Source: Ardenticatenaceae bacterium (GTDB lineage: Bacteria; Chloroflexota; Anaerolineae; Promineifilales; Promineifilaceae). From it: a stretch of 64,000 nt of DNA. Below, one piece after another: positions 1 through 8,817 of the stretch. The notes beneath the pieces are model-generated. The model saw only the letters and a list, made by a program, of their open reading frames with translations, made no database searches and was not told the origin of the DNA. The stretch lies in NCBI GenBank assembly GCA_020634565.1, contig JACKBN010000005.1, positions 124,001 to 188,000 on the forward strand. Direction: 5' to 3'. The translations under genes and the position numbers were made by a program. Positions within the stretch are counted from its first letter, which is position 1. The number at the start of each line of letters is the position of its first letter.

Positions 1-358
1 TTGTCGCAATGATCAGCCCCGTGATCTCGTCGCAGGCCAGCAGCGCAAAATCAATCGGCTTCTCACGCTCGACGCCAGTACCCTCCGTGTAATGCGACAA
101 AATCACGCGGATGGTCTCTTCATCCCAGCCCCGTTCCCGCAAGATTTTGGAGCCTTCTGTCGGATGTTGGTTCAAATCGGGATGAATTTCCCAATCAAAA
201 TCGTGCAGCAAGCCCACTGTCTCCCAGTAAGCCACATCTTGGCCCAATTCCTGAGCATACCAGCCCATGGCCGCGCTCACTGCCAGCATATGCCGACGCA
301 AGCCGCCGTCCTGCACAAACTCGCAAACCAATTCCCAAGCATCCGACCGATCAGGCAT
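1..358 (-). CDS. HD-domain (HDIG-type) phosphohydrolase-like protein, partial
   Basis: The gene enters from the right and runs off the left edge, so only the first 119 residues are seen. The translation opens MPDRSDAWELV, continues with RRHMLAVSAAMG and VGLLHDFDWEIHPD, then has HPTEGSKILRERGWDEE and ILSHYTEG. This is the metal-binding His / His-Asp / His layout of small HD-domain hydrolases acting on nucleotides or phosphate esters. Its ATG overlaps the last 8 nt of the upstream RicT-like gene, which implies translational coupling. The substrate cannot be told. The identification as an HD-domain protein is firm; any more precise function is not supported. Confidence 0.8.
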   Translation of the reverse strand, partial: MPDRSDAWELVCEFVQDGGLRRHMLAVSAAMGWYAQELGQDVAYWETVGLLHDFDWEIHPDLNQHPTEGSKILRERGWDEETIRVILSHYTEGTGVEREKPIDFALLACDEITGLIIAT

Positions 359-1313
359 TGTCGCTCCCTGTTTCCTCACTCTCGCTTTCGCTATCTTGGG
401 GAGCCGCACGTTTGGCGCCACAATCGCAGCCACCACTCTCATGCTTGGAACAGCCAGCTTCCGCTTTTTTCTTCAAGGCTTCTAATTCGTCCAACGGCTC
501 CAATTCATGCCGGAAGACCTCAAAATACTCGTTTTCAACCTGCACCAAAACGGAATCACGCAGCACGCGCACGTCCCGCACCTTGCCCTCACCATGCGGC
601 GTGCCGACCCGTTTACCGGGCTTAGGCAATGTTTTACGCGCCTCTACGTACTGTTCGTACTCATAAACCAGGCAACAGCGTAAACGGCCGCACATCCCCG
701 TAATTTCCTGCGGGCTGAGTGAAATACCCTGCGCCTTGGCCATCCGAATCGAAATGGGGCTAAATTCGGTGAGGAAAGTAGAGCAGCAGCGCGGCGCGCC
801 ACAGGCACCATATCCACCCATGATTTTGGCCACATCGCGCGGGCCAATCAGGCGCATTTCCACTTTGGTCCGAAACTGCCGGCCCAAAACCTGCTGCAAG
901 CGGGTAATATCCAGCTTTTTGTTTTCCGTCGTGTAATGAAACGTCAACCAGGAGCCATCAAAACTGTACTCCGCTTTGACAAACTTGGCGTCACGAATTT
1001 TCAGCGAAGCCGCCTTCTCACGACAGCTAATCAGGGCATCTAGCTCTTTGGTTTCCCAAACCTGCTTCATCACCATATCGCGAGGATTGGCTTTGCGCTC
1101 AATAGCCCGCAACCCTCGCTGACGATGCGCCTCTTCAGGATCGATAAAGCTAATCACCTGACCTAATTGACGCCCACGTTTTGTTTCCACAATAACATAG
1201 TCGCCCGGCTCAACATCGCCATGTTGCTTGCCAATTTTAAAGTGGTACAGCTTCCCCAGCTTTTGAAAACGTACCCCAACCACTGAGGTGCGTTCTGCTG
1301 AAACAATATCCAT
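351..1313 (-). CDS. ricT: PSP1-domain protein, RicT/YaaT-like
   Basis: The 320-residue protein has the PSP1 core and the two cysteine clusters typical of the family: GACGAPRCC near residue 170 and GMCGRLRCC near residue 207. In Bacillus, RicT (YaaT) forms an Fe-S-binding complex with RicA and RicF that affects RNase Y-dependent RNA processing. Whether that partnership exists here is inference. The C-terminal tail beyond about residue 285 is Cys-, Lys- and Glu-rich (CSKHESGGCDCG, then an acidic serine run) and looks disordered. The tail cysteines could extend metal binding. It is followed by an overlapping HD-domain gene. No clear promoter was recognised in the 180-nt upstream gap, which also holds the mrp terminator. 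Confidence 0.8.
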   Translation of the reverse strand: MDIVSAERTSVVGVRFQKLGKLYHFKIGKQHGDVEPGDYVIVETKRGRQLGQVISFIDPEEAHRQRGLRAIERKANPRDMVMKQVWETKELDALISCREKAASLKIRDAKFVKAEYSFDGSWLTFHYTTENKKLDITRLQQVLGRQFRTKVEMRLIGPRDVAKIMGGYGACGAPRCCSTFLTEFSPISIRMAKAQGISLSPQEITGMCGRLRCCLVYEYEQYVEARKTLPKPGKRVGTPHGEGKVRDVRVLRDSVLVQVENEYFEVFRHELEPLDELEALKKKAEAGCSKHESGGCDCGAKRAAPQDSESESEETGSDNA

Positions 1314-1437
1314 TTAACAACTCCGCAAAAGTATTTACCTGTACGTTCGGGTATCGCCAGTGAAGACCACCGACGGTAATCTTAATAAGATTTGCTTATG
1401 TTATCATACTAACTCTGTGTTTTACCAACATCTGAAT

Positions 1438-1469
1438 AAAAAAGCCAGCCCCATCACTGGCGCTGGCTT
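1438..1469 (-). terminator. Rho-independent terminator after mrp
   Basis: Read on the minus strand, an 8-bp stem AAGCCAGC/GCTGGCTT with a 12-nt loop is followed by a run of T. It lies 24 nt past the mrp stop and ends the iscX-nuo-mrp transcription unit. Confidence 0.75.
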
Positions 1470-1492
1470 CCATATCTGGTAAAAGAATCAGT

Positions 1493-2566
1493 TTAACCAA
1501 TCATTTCGATGGGAATGAAGTTGGTTGATTTGTTTAAGGTCAAAACACTGATCCGGGCGGCTACTTTTTGAGCCACATCCTGCAAAGCGGCGGCCGCCGC
1601 AGAGTCTGGGTAAGCAACCACAATCGGTTTCCCGTTGTCACCACCCAAACGGACATTGGCATCCATTGGCACGCTGCCCAAATAATCCGTGTCATAGTCC
1701 GACGCCAGTTTTTCCCCAGCACCGGTGCCGAAAAATTCGCCGCTCATGTTTTCCACAACGCCTAAAATCGGCACGTCCAGTTTTTCAAACATTTTCAAGC
1801 CGCGCAGAGCGTCCGAGGCGGCAACCTGCATGGGTTGGGTCACAACGATGGTGCCTGATAGCGGCAGCACTTGCGCCAGTGTCAACTGGGCATCGCTGGT
1901 GCCGGGCGGCAGGTCAATGATGAGGTAATCCAGTTCGCCCCATTCCACATCGCTAAGCAGCTGGCTGATGGCGCTGTGCAGCATGGGACCACGCCAGATG
2001 AGTGGCTGATCCGGCTTCACCAAAAAGGCCATAGAAATAAACTTAACGCCAAAATTTTCGGCCGGAACCATCTTGCGATTGCGCGGAGGCGGCATTTGCT
2101 CCACGCCCATCATCATCGGCACGTTTGGCCCCAAAATGTCGGCATCCAGCAAACCAACGCTGGCGCCTGTTTGAGCAAGCGCAATGGCCAGGTTCACGGC
2201 AACGGTGGATTTACCCACCCCACCCTTCCCGCTGGAAACGGCGATGGTGTTGCGGAATGATTGGCCAAGCTGGTCTTTAATGCGCCGGTCAGCGGGCACG
2301 TTGGCATCCCAGTTAATGCTGATCTGGCCAATGCCCGGCACGCCAGCCAAGGCAGCCCGGGAATCAGCTTCCATCTTGCCCTTAAGCGGGCAAGCCGGTG
2401 TGGTCAGCATGATGGTAAAGGTAACATCACTGCCTTCAATTTTCAGATTACGAATCATGTTAAGGGAGACAAGATCACGATGCAGTTCTGGTTCAATCAC
2501 GTTAGCCAGGGCCGCCATAACGGCCGTTTCCGTCACCCCTCCCTCATTTTCTTTGCGTTTAAACAT
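1493..2566 (-). CDS. mrp: Mrp/NBP35 family Fe-S cluster carrier ATPase (ApbC/Ind1-like)
   Basis: The protein has an N-terminal MIP18/DUF59 domain (about residues 10-90) and a deviant P-loop ATPase with GKGGVGKST, DADILGPN and DLPPGTSD motifs. Members load [4Fe-4S] clusters onto target proteins; the mitochondrial member Ind1/NUBPL serves complex I. The open frame can be extended 12 codons upstream, but the ATG at 2566 is preceded by AGGAGC at proper spacing and gives the normal start MFKRKEN, so I chose it (357 aa). It lies 93 nt downstream of nuoI on the same strand and ends in a terminator, so a complex I maturation role is plausible. No CxxC pair was seen near the C-terminus. Confidence 0.9.
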   Translation of the reverse strand: MFKRKENEGGVTETAVMAALANVIEPELHRDLVSLNMIRNLKIEGSDVTFTIMLTTPACPLKGKMEADSRAALAGVPGIGQISINWDANVPADRRIKDQLGQSFRNTIAVSSGKGGVGKSTVAVNLAIALAQTGASVGLLDADILGPNVPMMMGVEQMPPPRNRKMVPAENFGVKFISMAFLVKPDQPLIWRGPMLHSAISQLLSDVEWGELDYLIIDLPPGTSDAQLTLAQVLPLSGTIVVTQPMQVAASDALRGLKMFEKLDVPILGVVENMSGEFFGTGAGEKLASDYDTDYLGSVPMDANVRLGGDNGKPIVVAYPDSAAAAALQDVAQKVAARISVLTLNKSTNFIPIEMIG

Positions 2567-2659
2567 AGTTGCTCCTAAAAAGGCGAATGCGCATCCCACC
2601 AAATTCTGATGAAATACGCAACGCTCTTAAAAATTAATCAAATTGTAAAGCCAGGTCGG

Positions 2660-3355
2660 TTAGTAATATTCACCGCGGTAGAAAAGCTGCTTGGTATGTT
2701 CCTCAGACAGCTGGGGCGCAGTGGACATGTCAGCGTCACGACCATTTTCTTTCTTCCACGCCTTGAGCTCATCCACATGATCCCGAATAGCTGCTTCAGC
2801 CGCTGCCTTCTTCGGCGCGATCTCACGCCAGTAGCTAATCGGCTTGCTCAAGCGCTCTTTGTCATGAATGTGCGCCGTCGTGCGGTCATAACTCGCCAAC
2901 TCGTAATCATGGTCCAGCTTAATGGCATCAAACGGACAAAATTCCATGCAGAAACCGCAGTTCATGCAAATGTCGATGTCGATGTAAAACTCATTGGGTT
3001 CCGGTTTGGGACGGCCGTTTGGCTGCACACCACGCTCAATCCAGATACATTGTGGCGGGCACACCTTGGCGCAAATACCACAAGAGGTACACCAATCTTT
3101 ACCCCACTTTTGCCCAGGAGGCGGATTATCTGTCACCAAAAACGGCACAAAACGGAAACGCTCCGGCACGGGCAACTTTTCTTCAGGATAAAATACTGTC
3201 TTGACGCCTTTACCTTTCAGCCCTTGTCGCACCTTCAACGCTTCGTCATTGTAGTAACGACCGCCACGTGCTGCCCAAAAAACATCGTCCAGGTAGGAAT
3301 CGACAAAATGCTTTAAGGTGATTGCCATACCTTTCAAAATACCAAGTCCGTACAT
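2660..3355 (-). CDS. nuoI: NADH-quinone oxidoreductase subunit I
   Basis: The 231-residue ferredoxin-like subunit has two CxxCxxCxxxCP motifs: CTSCGICAKVCP and CMNCGFCMEFCP. These bind clusters N6a and N6b, which pass electrons from the peripheral arm towards NuoB. The C-terminal extension (after about residue 165, Lys/Glu-rich) is longer than in E. coli NuoI. AGGGAGAAG precedes the ATG. It is third in the nuoB-nuoCD-nuoI series, 61 nt after nuoCD. Membrane subunits and the NADH module (nuoE, F, G) are not in the window. Confidence 0.92.
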   Translation of the reverse strand: MYGLGILKGMAITLKHFVDSYLDDVFWAARGGRYYNDEALKVRQGLKGKGVKTVFYPEEKLPVPERFRFVPFLVTDNPPPGQKWGKDWCTSCGICAKVCPPQCIWIERGVQPNGRPKPEPNEFYIDIDICMNCGFCMEFCPFDAIKLDHDYELASYDRTTAHIHDKERLSKPISYWREIAPKKAAAEAAIRDHVDELKAWKKENGRDADMSTAPQLSEEHTKQLFYRGEYY

Positions 3356-3416
3356 AGCTTCTCCCTAAACCCTCCCAGATAAATTTCCGGGAGATTGGAT
3401 GTCTAATTTGCAAAAG

Positions 3417-5237
3417 TTACCGGTCAACTTCACCCAACACGATGTCGATGCTGCCCAGGATAGCCACGATGTCAGCCACCTTGTGTCCTTCACACATCTT
3501 GCCCAACGGCGTCAGGTTAATGAAGGATGGGGCGCGCACATGATACCGATCCGGGTTCGATTCGCGGCGGCGGGTTGTTATATAGTAGCCCAGTTCACCT
3601 TTGGGGTTTTCAACACGGCCGTATGATTCACCAGCATTGGGCATACGAATGGCATATTGGGGTTTGCCTTCAATAATGGGCGCACCTTTCGTTGCCTTGA
3701 TGTGCGGCATTACCTGCTCCAAAATACGCAAACTTTGGCGCATCTCATCCATGCGAATCAGATAACGATCGTAAATATCGCCGTTGTAACGCACCGGAAT
3801 ATCAAAATCTAAACTGGGATAGTATGAATATGGCTCAGCCCGACGCACATCGTACTGTACCCCGCTGGCCCGCAAGACAGGGCCGGCCACGCTGTACGCA
3901 ATTGCATCTTCCCGCGACAAAACGCCGACGCCAATACTGCGCGCCCGCACAATTTCGTTGTTGGTCATCAGGCCATCACCCTGATCCAACACGGCGGGGA
4001 TGTGCTCATAAATCAATTCTTCCAGGAAGCTGATTGTTTCCTGCTCACGAACATAGTCCGGCAAATCGTAGGCCACACCACCAAAGCGCATGTAGTTGCA
4101 CATCATGCGGGCGCCTGCGGCTGCTTCGAAGAAGTCCAAAATAAGCTCACGTTCCAAATAGAAGTAGAGCATAGGCGTTTGCAGCGCACCCAGGTCGTTG
4201 AGCAAGAAGCCCAAAGCCCACAGATGGTTACAAATACGGGTCAACTCCACCATGAGGATGCGGATCCACTCAGCCCGTTCTGGCACCTGCGAACCCATCA
4301 GTTTCTCCACCGCCAACACGTAGCCGTGGTTATTACCCATCGAGCTAAGATAATCCAGACGGTCGGTGTAGGGAATGTTTTGGATGAAGGTGTTGCGCTC
4401 ACCAATCTTTTCGTGATTGCGATGCAGATAACCCATTACTGGCTTGAGGTCTACGACCGTTTCACCATCGAGCGTAACCACCATGCGGAACACGCCGTGA
4501 GTAGAAGGATGCTGCGGCCCCATATTGACAGTGAGCTTGTCGGTTTTCATACCAGACTGGTCATCGCGCGTGTAGGTGATGCCGGTATACATGTCAGTTT
4601 CGACATCGTACTCGTCGCCAGTTGGCAACCAACCCGCCGGATACTGCACATTTTTACCGTAGGTGGTTTTTTCTTCAGCGCGGAAAACCTCACCACCGGG
4701 CCAACGGCTGCCAAATGGCTTGTGATCTTCTTCGTAGAAAACTTCTTTCCAATCCTTGCGCAATGGGTGACCATCGAAGCCATCCCAGGTTAGGATGCGC
4801 CGCAAATCATGATGGCCATCAAATTGAATACCCAGCAAATCCCAGGCTTCACGCTCTTGGAAATCAGCGCCGGGCCAAATGGGCGTTAGTGAAGGCACGA
4901 CTGGATTGTCCCGATCAACCTGTACATGCAGCACCAGGGCACTACCGCCCTGATCAATGCTGTAGGTATGGTAAACAACCTCCATCTGGTTGTCTTTTAT
5001 CTGATCGACGCCGGTCACGCTGCTGAGGTAGTTAAAGCCGATATCATCACGCAAGGCGGTAGCAACTTCTACCAGTTTGTCGGGGCTTACCATCAAACCA
5101 GAATAACCATCACGTGTATCATCGGTGACGGCATCCGGGAAGCGTTCTTTCAGGAGGGCAGCAGCACGTTCTACGGGATTTTGGTCAACGGCCGTTCCGC
5201 CATCTTCTGGTTGTTCATCAAGAATCATTTCACTCAT
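3417..5237 (-). CDS. nuoCD: NADH-quinone oxidoreductase, fused subunits C and D
   Basis: This is a 606-residue fusion. Residues 1 to about 200 are the 30-kDa NuoC domain, with its EREAWDLLGIQFDGH signature at about 128-142. From about residue 232 the 49-kDa NuoD domain starts (KLTVNMGPQHPSTHG) and runs to the end (IVLGEVDR). NuoD lines the quinone pocket next to NuoB. The His of the HPSTHG loop is present. The length is close to the E. coli NuoCD fusion of about 600 aa. It starts 32 nt after nuoB, with AAGGATT before the ATG. No internal stop or frameshift was seen. Confidence 0.93.
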   Translation of the reverse strand: MSEMILDEQPEDGGTAVDQNPVERAAALLKERFPDAVTDDTRDGYSGLMVSPDKLVEVATALRDDIGFNYLSSVTGVDQIKDNQMEVVYHTYSIDQGGSALVLHVQVDRDNPVVPSLTPIWPGADFQEREAWDLLGIQFDGHHDLRRILTWDGFDGHPLRKDWKEVFYEEDHKPFGSRWPGGEVFRAEEKTTYGKNVQYPAGWLPTGDEYDVETDMYTGITYTRDDQSGMKTDKLTVNMGPQHPSTHGVFRMVVTLDGETVVDLKPVMGYLHRNHEKIGERNTFIQNIPYTDRLDYLSSMGNNHGYVLAVEKLMGSQVPERAEWIRILMVELTRICNHLWALGFLLNDLGALQTPMLYFYLERELILDFFEAAAGARMMCNYMRFGGVAYDLPDYVREQETISFLEELIYEHIPAVLDQGDGLMTNNEIVRARSIGVGVLSREDAIAYSVAGPVLRASGVQYDVRRAEPYSYYPSLDFDIPVRYNGDIYDRYLIRMDEMRQSLRILEQVMPHIKATKGAPIIEGKPQYAIRMPNAGESYGRVENPKGELGYYITTRRRESNPDRYHVRAPSFINLTPLGKMCEGHKVADIVAILGSIDIVLGEVDR

Positions 5238-5269
5238 GGGAAATCCTTCTAAAGAATTTGTGGCGCAAT

Positions 5270-5959
5270 TTATGCGGCCGTTTCAGCAGTTTCTACTTCT
5301 TCTTCGGGGGCCATTTTTGCTTTGGCCGCTTCTGCCTTAATCACATCCAGCTGACGCAAATCTACCAAATCCGGGCCTAAAACAGGCACGGGCACCAGCT
5401 CTGTGGTGGGATCATTTTTGCGATACCAGGGGACAGTGGCAATAGATTGCTGATCAATTTTCTCTTGCAGCGCAATCAGGCCATTGATAAGTGCTTGGGG
5501 TGTGGGCGGGCAACCGGGCACGTACACATCAACAGGAATAAACTTGTCGATGCCGTCAACCACGTTGTACCCTTCCTTGAAGGGGCCACCGCCAGAAGCA
5601 CAGGCGCCCATGCTGAGCACGTAGCGCGGTTCCGGCATCTGGTTGTACAAGCGCACGATGGTGGGCACCATCTTCTTGGTTACCGTGCCGGAAACAATCA
5701 TCAGGTCAGACTGGCGCGGCGTGGCGCGGAAAACTTCCATACCAAAGCGGGCCAAATCGTAGCGGCTGGCGGCCGTACAAATCATTTCAATCGCGCAGCA
5801 GGCCAGACCAAAAACCATTGGCCAAACCGAATTGCGCCGACCCCAGTTGTAAACCGGGTCTAAAAGCTTGGCAATGTTGGTAATAACCACATTGTTGCTT
5901 AATTCATCGGGAACACTGATTTCTGGTGAACCAGCTGCTGAGGTATCAGCTTGCGTCAT
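5270..5959 (-). CDS. nuoB: NADH-quinone oxidoreductase subunit B
   Basis: The 229-residue protein carries the four ligands of cluster N2: the adjacent pair in GLACCAIEM, then SMGACASGGG and VPGCPPTP. N2 is the last Fe-S cluster before quinone. The C-terminus is extended and ends in a Glu/Ala-rich tail. Its ATG overlaps the stop of the iscX-like gene (ATGA), so the two are co-translated. NuoA, which usually precedes NuoB, is absent here; a small Fe-S assembly gene takes its place. Confidence 0.93.
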   Translation of the reverse strand: MTQADTSAAGSPEISVPDELSNNVVITNIAKLLDPVYNWGRRNSVWPMVFGLACCAIEMICTAASRYDLARFGMEVFRATPRQSDLMIVSGTVTKKMVPTIVRLYNQMPEPRYVLSMGACASGGGPFKEGYNVVDGIDKFIPVDVYVPGCPPTPQALINGLIALQEKIDQQSIATVPWYRKNDPTTELVPVPVLGPDLVDLRQLDVIKAEAAKAKMAPEEEVETAETAA

Positions 5960-6177
5960 GAATTGGTTGCCTCCTCGTACCAGACGGTTTGAATATCCAG
6001 CAAAATGCGCTCAGTTACCATTGCGGGGTCATCGGCAAAACCAGGTAATGATTCCACCAGCTTTGCCAGCTCTTCCAAACCAACATCCTCCGGGTTACGC
6101 TCCGGGTATTGGTCCATCAAAGCTACGGTTATCGCATAGGTTGATTCCCAATACAGCTGGTGCGGTTGTTGACTCAC
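5956..6177 (-). CDS. iscX: IscX-like Fe-S assembly protein
   Basis: The 73-residue acidic protein matches the IscX (YfhJ) pattern along its length: LYWEST at the start, ALMDQYPERNPEDV in the middle, and GFADDPAMVTERIL then VWYEEA at the end. IscX is a small acidic protein that binds IscS and iron and modulates cluster assembly in E. coli. Here it is the first gene of an operon with nuoB, nuoCD, nuoI and mrp, overlapping nuoB by 4 nt. No iscS, iscU or hscA is nearby. The family call rests on remembered sequence similarity. Confidence 0.75.
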   Translation of the reverse strand: MSQQPHQLYWESTYAITVALMDQYPERNPEDVGLEELAKLVESLPGFADDPAMVTERILLDIQTVWYEEATNS

Positions 6178-6366
6178 CGGGTGGTTACCTGTTTGGCGCT
6201 TTTGCTTACCCTAAGACGCTACCATTGCGTGGATAACGGCCGTTTCATCGGGATATTTTCCGTTTTAAGCTAAAAACAAAATTGGTACCGTTCTTCTTCC
6301 CAAAATCTGTCTTTATTTCAATAGGTTTAAGTATATTACAATGTCATTCTTGGGGCGAGTTTATTT

Positions 6367-6394
6367 ATGACATTTTTCACAATTAGTGTATCTT
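6367..6394 (+). promoter_or_regulatory. Candidate sigma70-type promoter for the mannosyltransferase-like gene
   Basis: ATGACA (6367-6372) and TATCTT (6389-6394) are separated by 16 nt. A transcript would start about 15-20 nt before the ATG at 6419. The fit is moderate. The upstream intergenic stretch also must hold the divergent iscX-nuo promoter, which I could not place. Confidence 0.4.
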
Positions 6395-6418
6395 TGGCCG
6401 GGGATCTTGTCAAAAATC

Positions 6419-7573
6419 ATGCGCAATATTTTCCTTGTTTCTCCCTATCATGGCGGCAGCCATAAATCGTGGGCCGTTGGCTGGCAAGAACACAGCCAAC
6501 ACGCCATTACGCTGCACACCTTGCCCGACCGTTTCTGGAAGTGGCGCATGCATGGTGGCGCCATCACGTTGGCGCGCCGTTTTTTGGCCCAAAAAGCGCA
6601 ACCGGATTTGATTGTGGCCACGGACATGCTGGATTTGACCACCTTTTTAGCCTTGACCCGCCGACAGACGGCGCACATTCCCACGGCCGTTTACATGCAT
6701 GAAAACCAGCTCACCTACCCTCTGCCCGCAAACGGCCGTACCGGCCCCATGCGCCGCCAATTGGGTGAACGCGATCAGCATTATGCGTTTATCAACGTCG
6801 CCTCCATGCTGGCGGCTGACCAAGTTTTTTTTAATTCGCGTTACCATTTAGACAGCTTTTTTGCCGCGCTGCCCAACTTCCTGAAACATTTTCCTGAATA
6901 TAATGAACTGAACGCGATCCAAGCTTTGCACAAGAAGAGTCAGGTGCTACCTGTGGGCATCAACTTTGCCCGGCTCAAAATGGCCCAACCACCTAAACCG
7001 GGCACCAAGCCGCTCATTTTGTGGAACCAGCGCTGGGAGTACGATAAAAATCCAGAAGCATTTTTTACCGCGCTGTACGCCGCCGCGGAAGCGGGGCAGG
7101 CGTTTGAGGTGGCATTGTGTGGGCAGCAGTATGGCAAACGGCCGTCCATCTTCAATGAAGCGATTGCCAGGTTAGGCAACCGGGTGGTGCATGTGGGGCA
7201 CGCCGATCTGCCTACCTACCGGCGTCTGCTATGGCAGGCCGACATCACCATTTCCACCGCGCACCACGAATTTTTTGGCATTAGCCTGCTGGAAGCCATT
7301 TACTGCCACACCTTTCCCCTGCTGCCCAACCGCTTAAGTTACCCGGAACTTTTGCCCGATTCGTATCACGCGCACACCCTTTACCAGGATGAAACTGAAC
7401 TGGCAGAAAAATTGATCTGGGCTCTCACACACCGTGATGAAACGCGACACTTGGCCGCTGGGTTGGCAACGGCCGTTTCCCACTACGACTGGCAGCAAGT
7501 AAGCCCACTTTATGATGAAAAAATGGTGACTCTTTGGCAAACTTACCAAGCCGAAACCAGAGAAAATCAATGA
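6419..7573 (+). CDS. tRNA-queuosine alpha-mannosyltransferase-like glycosyltransferase (DUF3524)
   Basis: The protein of 384 residues has the DUF3524 N-terminus (FLVSPYHGGSHKSW, then LPDRFWKWRMHG) and a GT4-like C-terminal half with NQRWEYDKNP, HVGHADLPTYRRLL and the EFFGISLLEA donor-site motif. The vertebrate relative GTDC1 mannosylates queuosine in tRNA-Asp. The bacterial substrate is inferred. I chose the internal ATG at 6419 because conserved sequence begins there; an upstream ATG at 6386 adds 11 unconserved residues and overlaps the candidate promoter. The next gene follows after 127 nt on the same strand. Confidence 0.78.
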   Translation: MRNIFLVSPYHGGSHKSWAVGWQEHSQHAITLHTLPDRFWKWRMHGGAITLARRFLAQKAQPDLIVATDMLDLTTFLALTRRQTAHIPTAVYMHENQLTYPLPANGRTGPMRRQLGERDQHYAFINVASMLAADQVFFNSRYHLDSFFAALPNFLKHFPEYNELNAIQALHKKSQVLPVGINFARLKMAQPPKPGTKPLILWNQRWEYDKNPEAFFTALYAAAEAGQAFEVALCGQQYGKRPSIFNEAIARLGNRVVHVGHADLPTYRRLLWQADITISTAHHEFFGISLLEAIYCHTFPLLPNRLSYPELLPDSYHAHTLYQDETELAEKLIWALTHRDETRHLAAGLATAVSHYDWQQVSPLYDEKMVTLWQTYQAETRENQ

Positions 7574-7700
7574 AAATACCGTTTGGCACAACGCCCTGTT
7601 TGGGGTATCGTTTTCCTGCCTTGCAATCCACAAGCTCGTCAAGCTTTCAAATCCAGGAATCGCATGGCTTTACCGCAAATAAACCACTGGGAGAAAATAA

Positions 7701-8630
7701 ATGAGCAAACAGGCAAAAAAGATCGGGCTTCTGATTGGACAGGAATGGGAATGGCCTGAAGCATTTATGAAAGCCGTCAATGAAAGTAAAGCAAATGTTA
7801 CGGCCGAATTGGTAAAGCTGGGCGGCACCTTCATGGATGACAAATGTGACTACAACGTCATCATCGACCGCATCTCTCATGAAATTCCTTATTACCGGTC
7901 TTACCTCAAATATGCTTCTATCCAGGGAACCTACATCATCAACAATCCCTACACCTGGTCGGCCGATAGCAAATTTGTCAGCACGGTTCTGGTTAACAAA
8001 CTGGGCCTCAGAAGCCCCAAAACGGTGGTTCTGCCCAACAAACAGGTTGATCGCGACGTGACTCCCAGCACATTCCGCAATCTGGAATATCCCATGAATT
8101 GGCAAGCCATCATTGATTACGTCGGCGTCCCGGCCATCTTTAAAGATAACCTGGCGCGTGGTCGCCGTGGCGTGCATCGGGTTCACAACGTGGATGAACT
8201 CATCCAGCGCTATGATGAAAGCAGCACCCGCACCAAAATTTTGCAGCAAATCATTGAATCCGATCAGCACATTCACAGCTTTGTCATTGGTCAGGAAAAG
8301 GTTCTGTCGCTGCATTACTCCATCAAACACGGCCGTTACCAACAAAACATCCTCGCCAACGACAGCGCAATCGGCAAAAAGCTGGCCGAAGATGCCTTGC
8401 GCATCACCAAAGCGTATCACTATGACATTAACATGGTGGAGTTTGTCATCAAAGATGACATCGCCTACGTCATCAACGGCACCTTCCCCGCCCCCGACAT
8501 CGATCAAACCTTAATGACCGAAGAGCAGTTCAACTGGTTTGTTGCTGAGATTGCCGCGCTGGCCATTGCTCGTGCCGAACGGCCGTTAACCCAGGACGGT
8601 ATGTTCATGCGCCAGGATGCATCCGACTGA
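7701..8630 (+). CDS. ATP-grasp family protein (RimK-like fold)
   Basis: This 309-residue protein opens KKIGLLIGQEWEWPEAF, a Rossmann-like preATP-grasp start. It continues with IINNPYTWSADSKF and KLGLRSPKTVVLP (lid region), VPAIFKDNLARGRRGV (ATP-binding lysine and glycine loop), KILQQIIESDQHIHSFVIG, and a closing MVEFVIKDDIAYVING acidic/Asn metal site. That order is typical of ATP-grasp carboxylate-amine ligases. Partner and substrate cannot be told. There is a good ribosome site (GGGAGAAAATAA) before the ATG. A promoter for glgP lies just beyond its end. Confidence 0.8.
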   Translation: MSKQAKKIGLLIGQEWEWPEAFMKAVNESKANVTAELVKLGGTFMDDKCDYNVIIDRISHEIPYYRSYLKYASIQGTYIINNPYTWSADSKFVSTVLVNKLGLRSPKTVVLPNKQVDRDVTPSTFRNLEYPMNWQAIIDYVGVPAIFKDNLARGRRGVHRVHNVDELIQRYDESSTRTKILQQIIESDQHIHSFVIGQEKVLSLHYSIKHGRYQQNILANDSAIGKKLAEDALRITKAYHYDINMVEFVIKDDIAYVINGTFPAPDIDQTLMTEEQFNWFVAEIAALAIARAERPLTQDGMFMRQDASD

Positions 8631-8660
8631 TTGGCTCGCCAATTTTGTGCTACCTTTTCA

Positions 8661-8688
8661 TTGAAACCATCCTTAAGCATGGTATAAT
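8661..8688 (+). promoter_or_regulatory. Candidate promoter for the glucan phosphorylase gene
   Basis: TTGAAA (8661-8666), 16-nt spacer, TATAAT (8683-8688). This predicts a leader of about 160 nt before the ATG at 8858. The leader contains the palindromes CTTGCGCAAG and TTTACGTAAA and a short upstream ORF. No known riboswitch was recognised. Confidence 0.6.
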
Positions 8689-8817
8689 TCCCGCCAATTA
8701 GTTGACGCATCAACCATCATTGCTTGCGCAAGTGAAAACCAGGTTGAAGCCGCAACCAATAGAGTTAAAAAAAGCCGCCATTAGTAAGTGACAGTGGTAT
8801 CTCAAGAATTGATTACC

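Noticed and set aside
92..625. Plus-strand 177-codon open frame over the HD and RicT genes
   Set aside because: It is the opposite strand of two recognised overlapping genes and has no family-like sequence.
4002..4793. Plus-strand 263-codon open frame inside nuoCD
   Set aside because: Antisense shadow of a clearly conserved gene; no ribosome site or domain.
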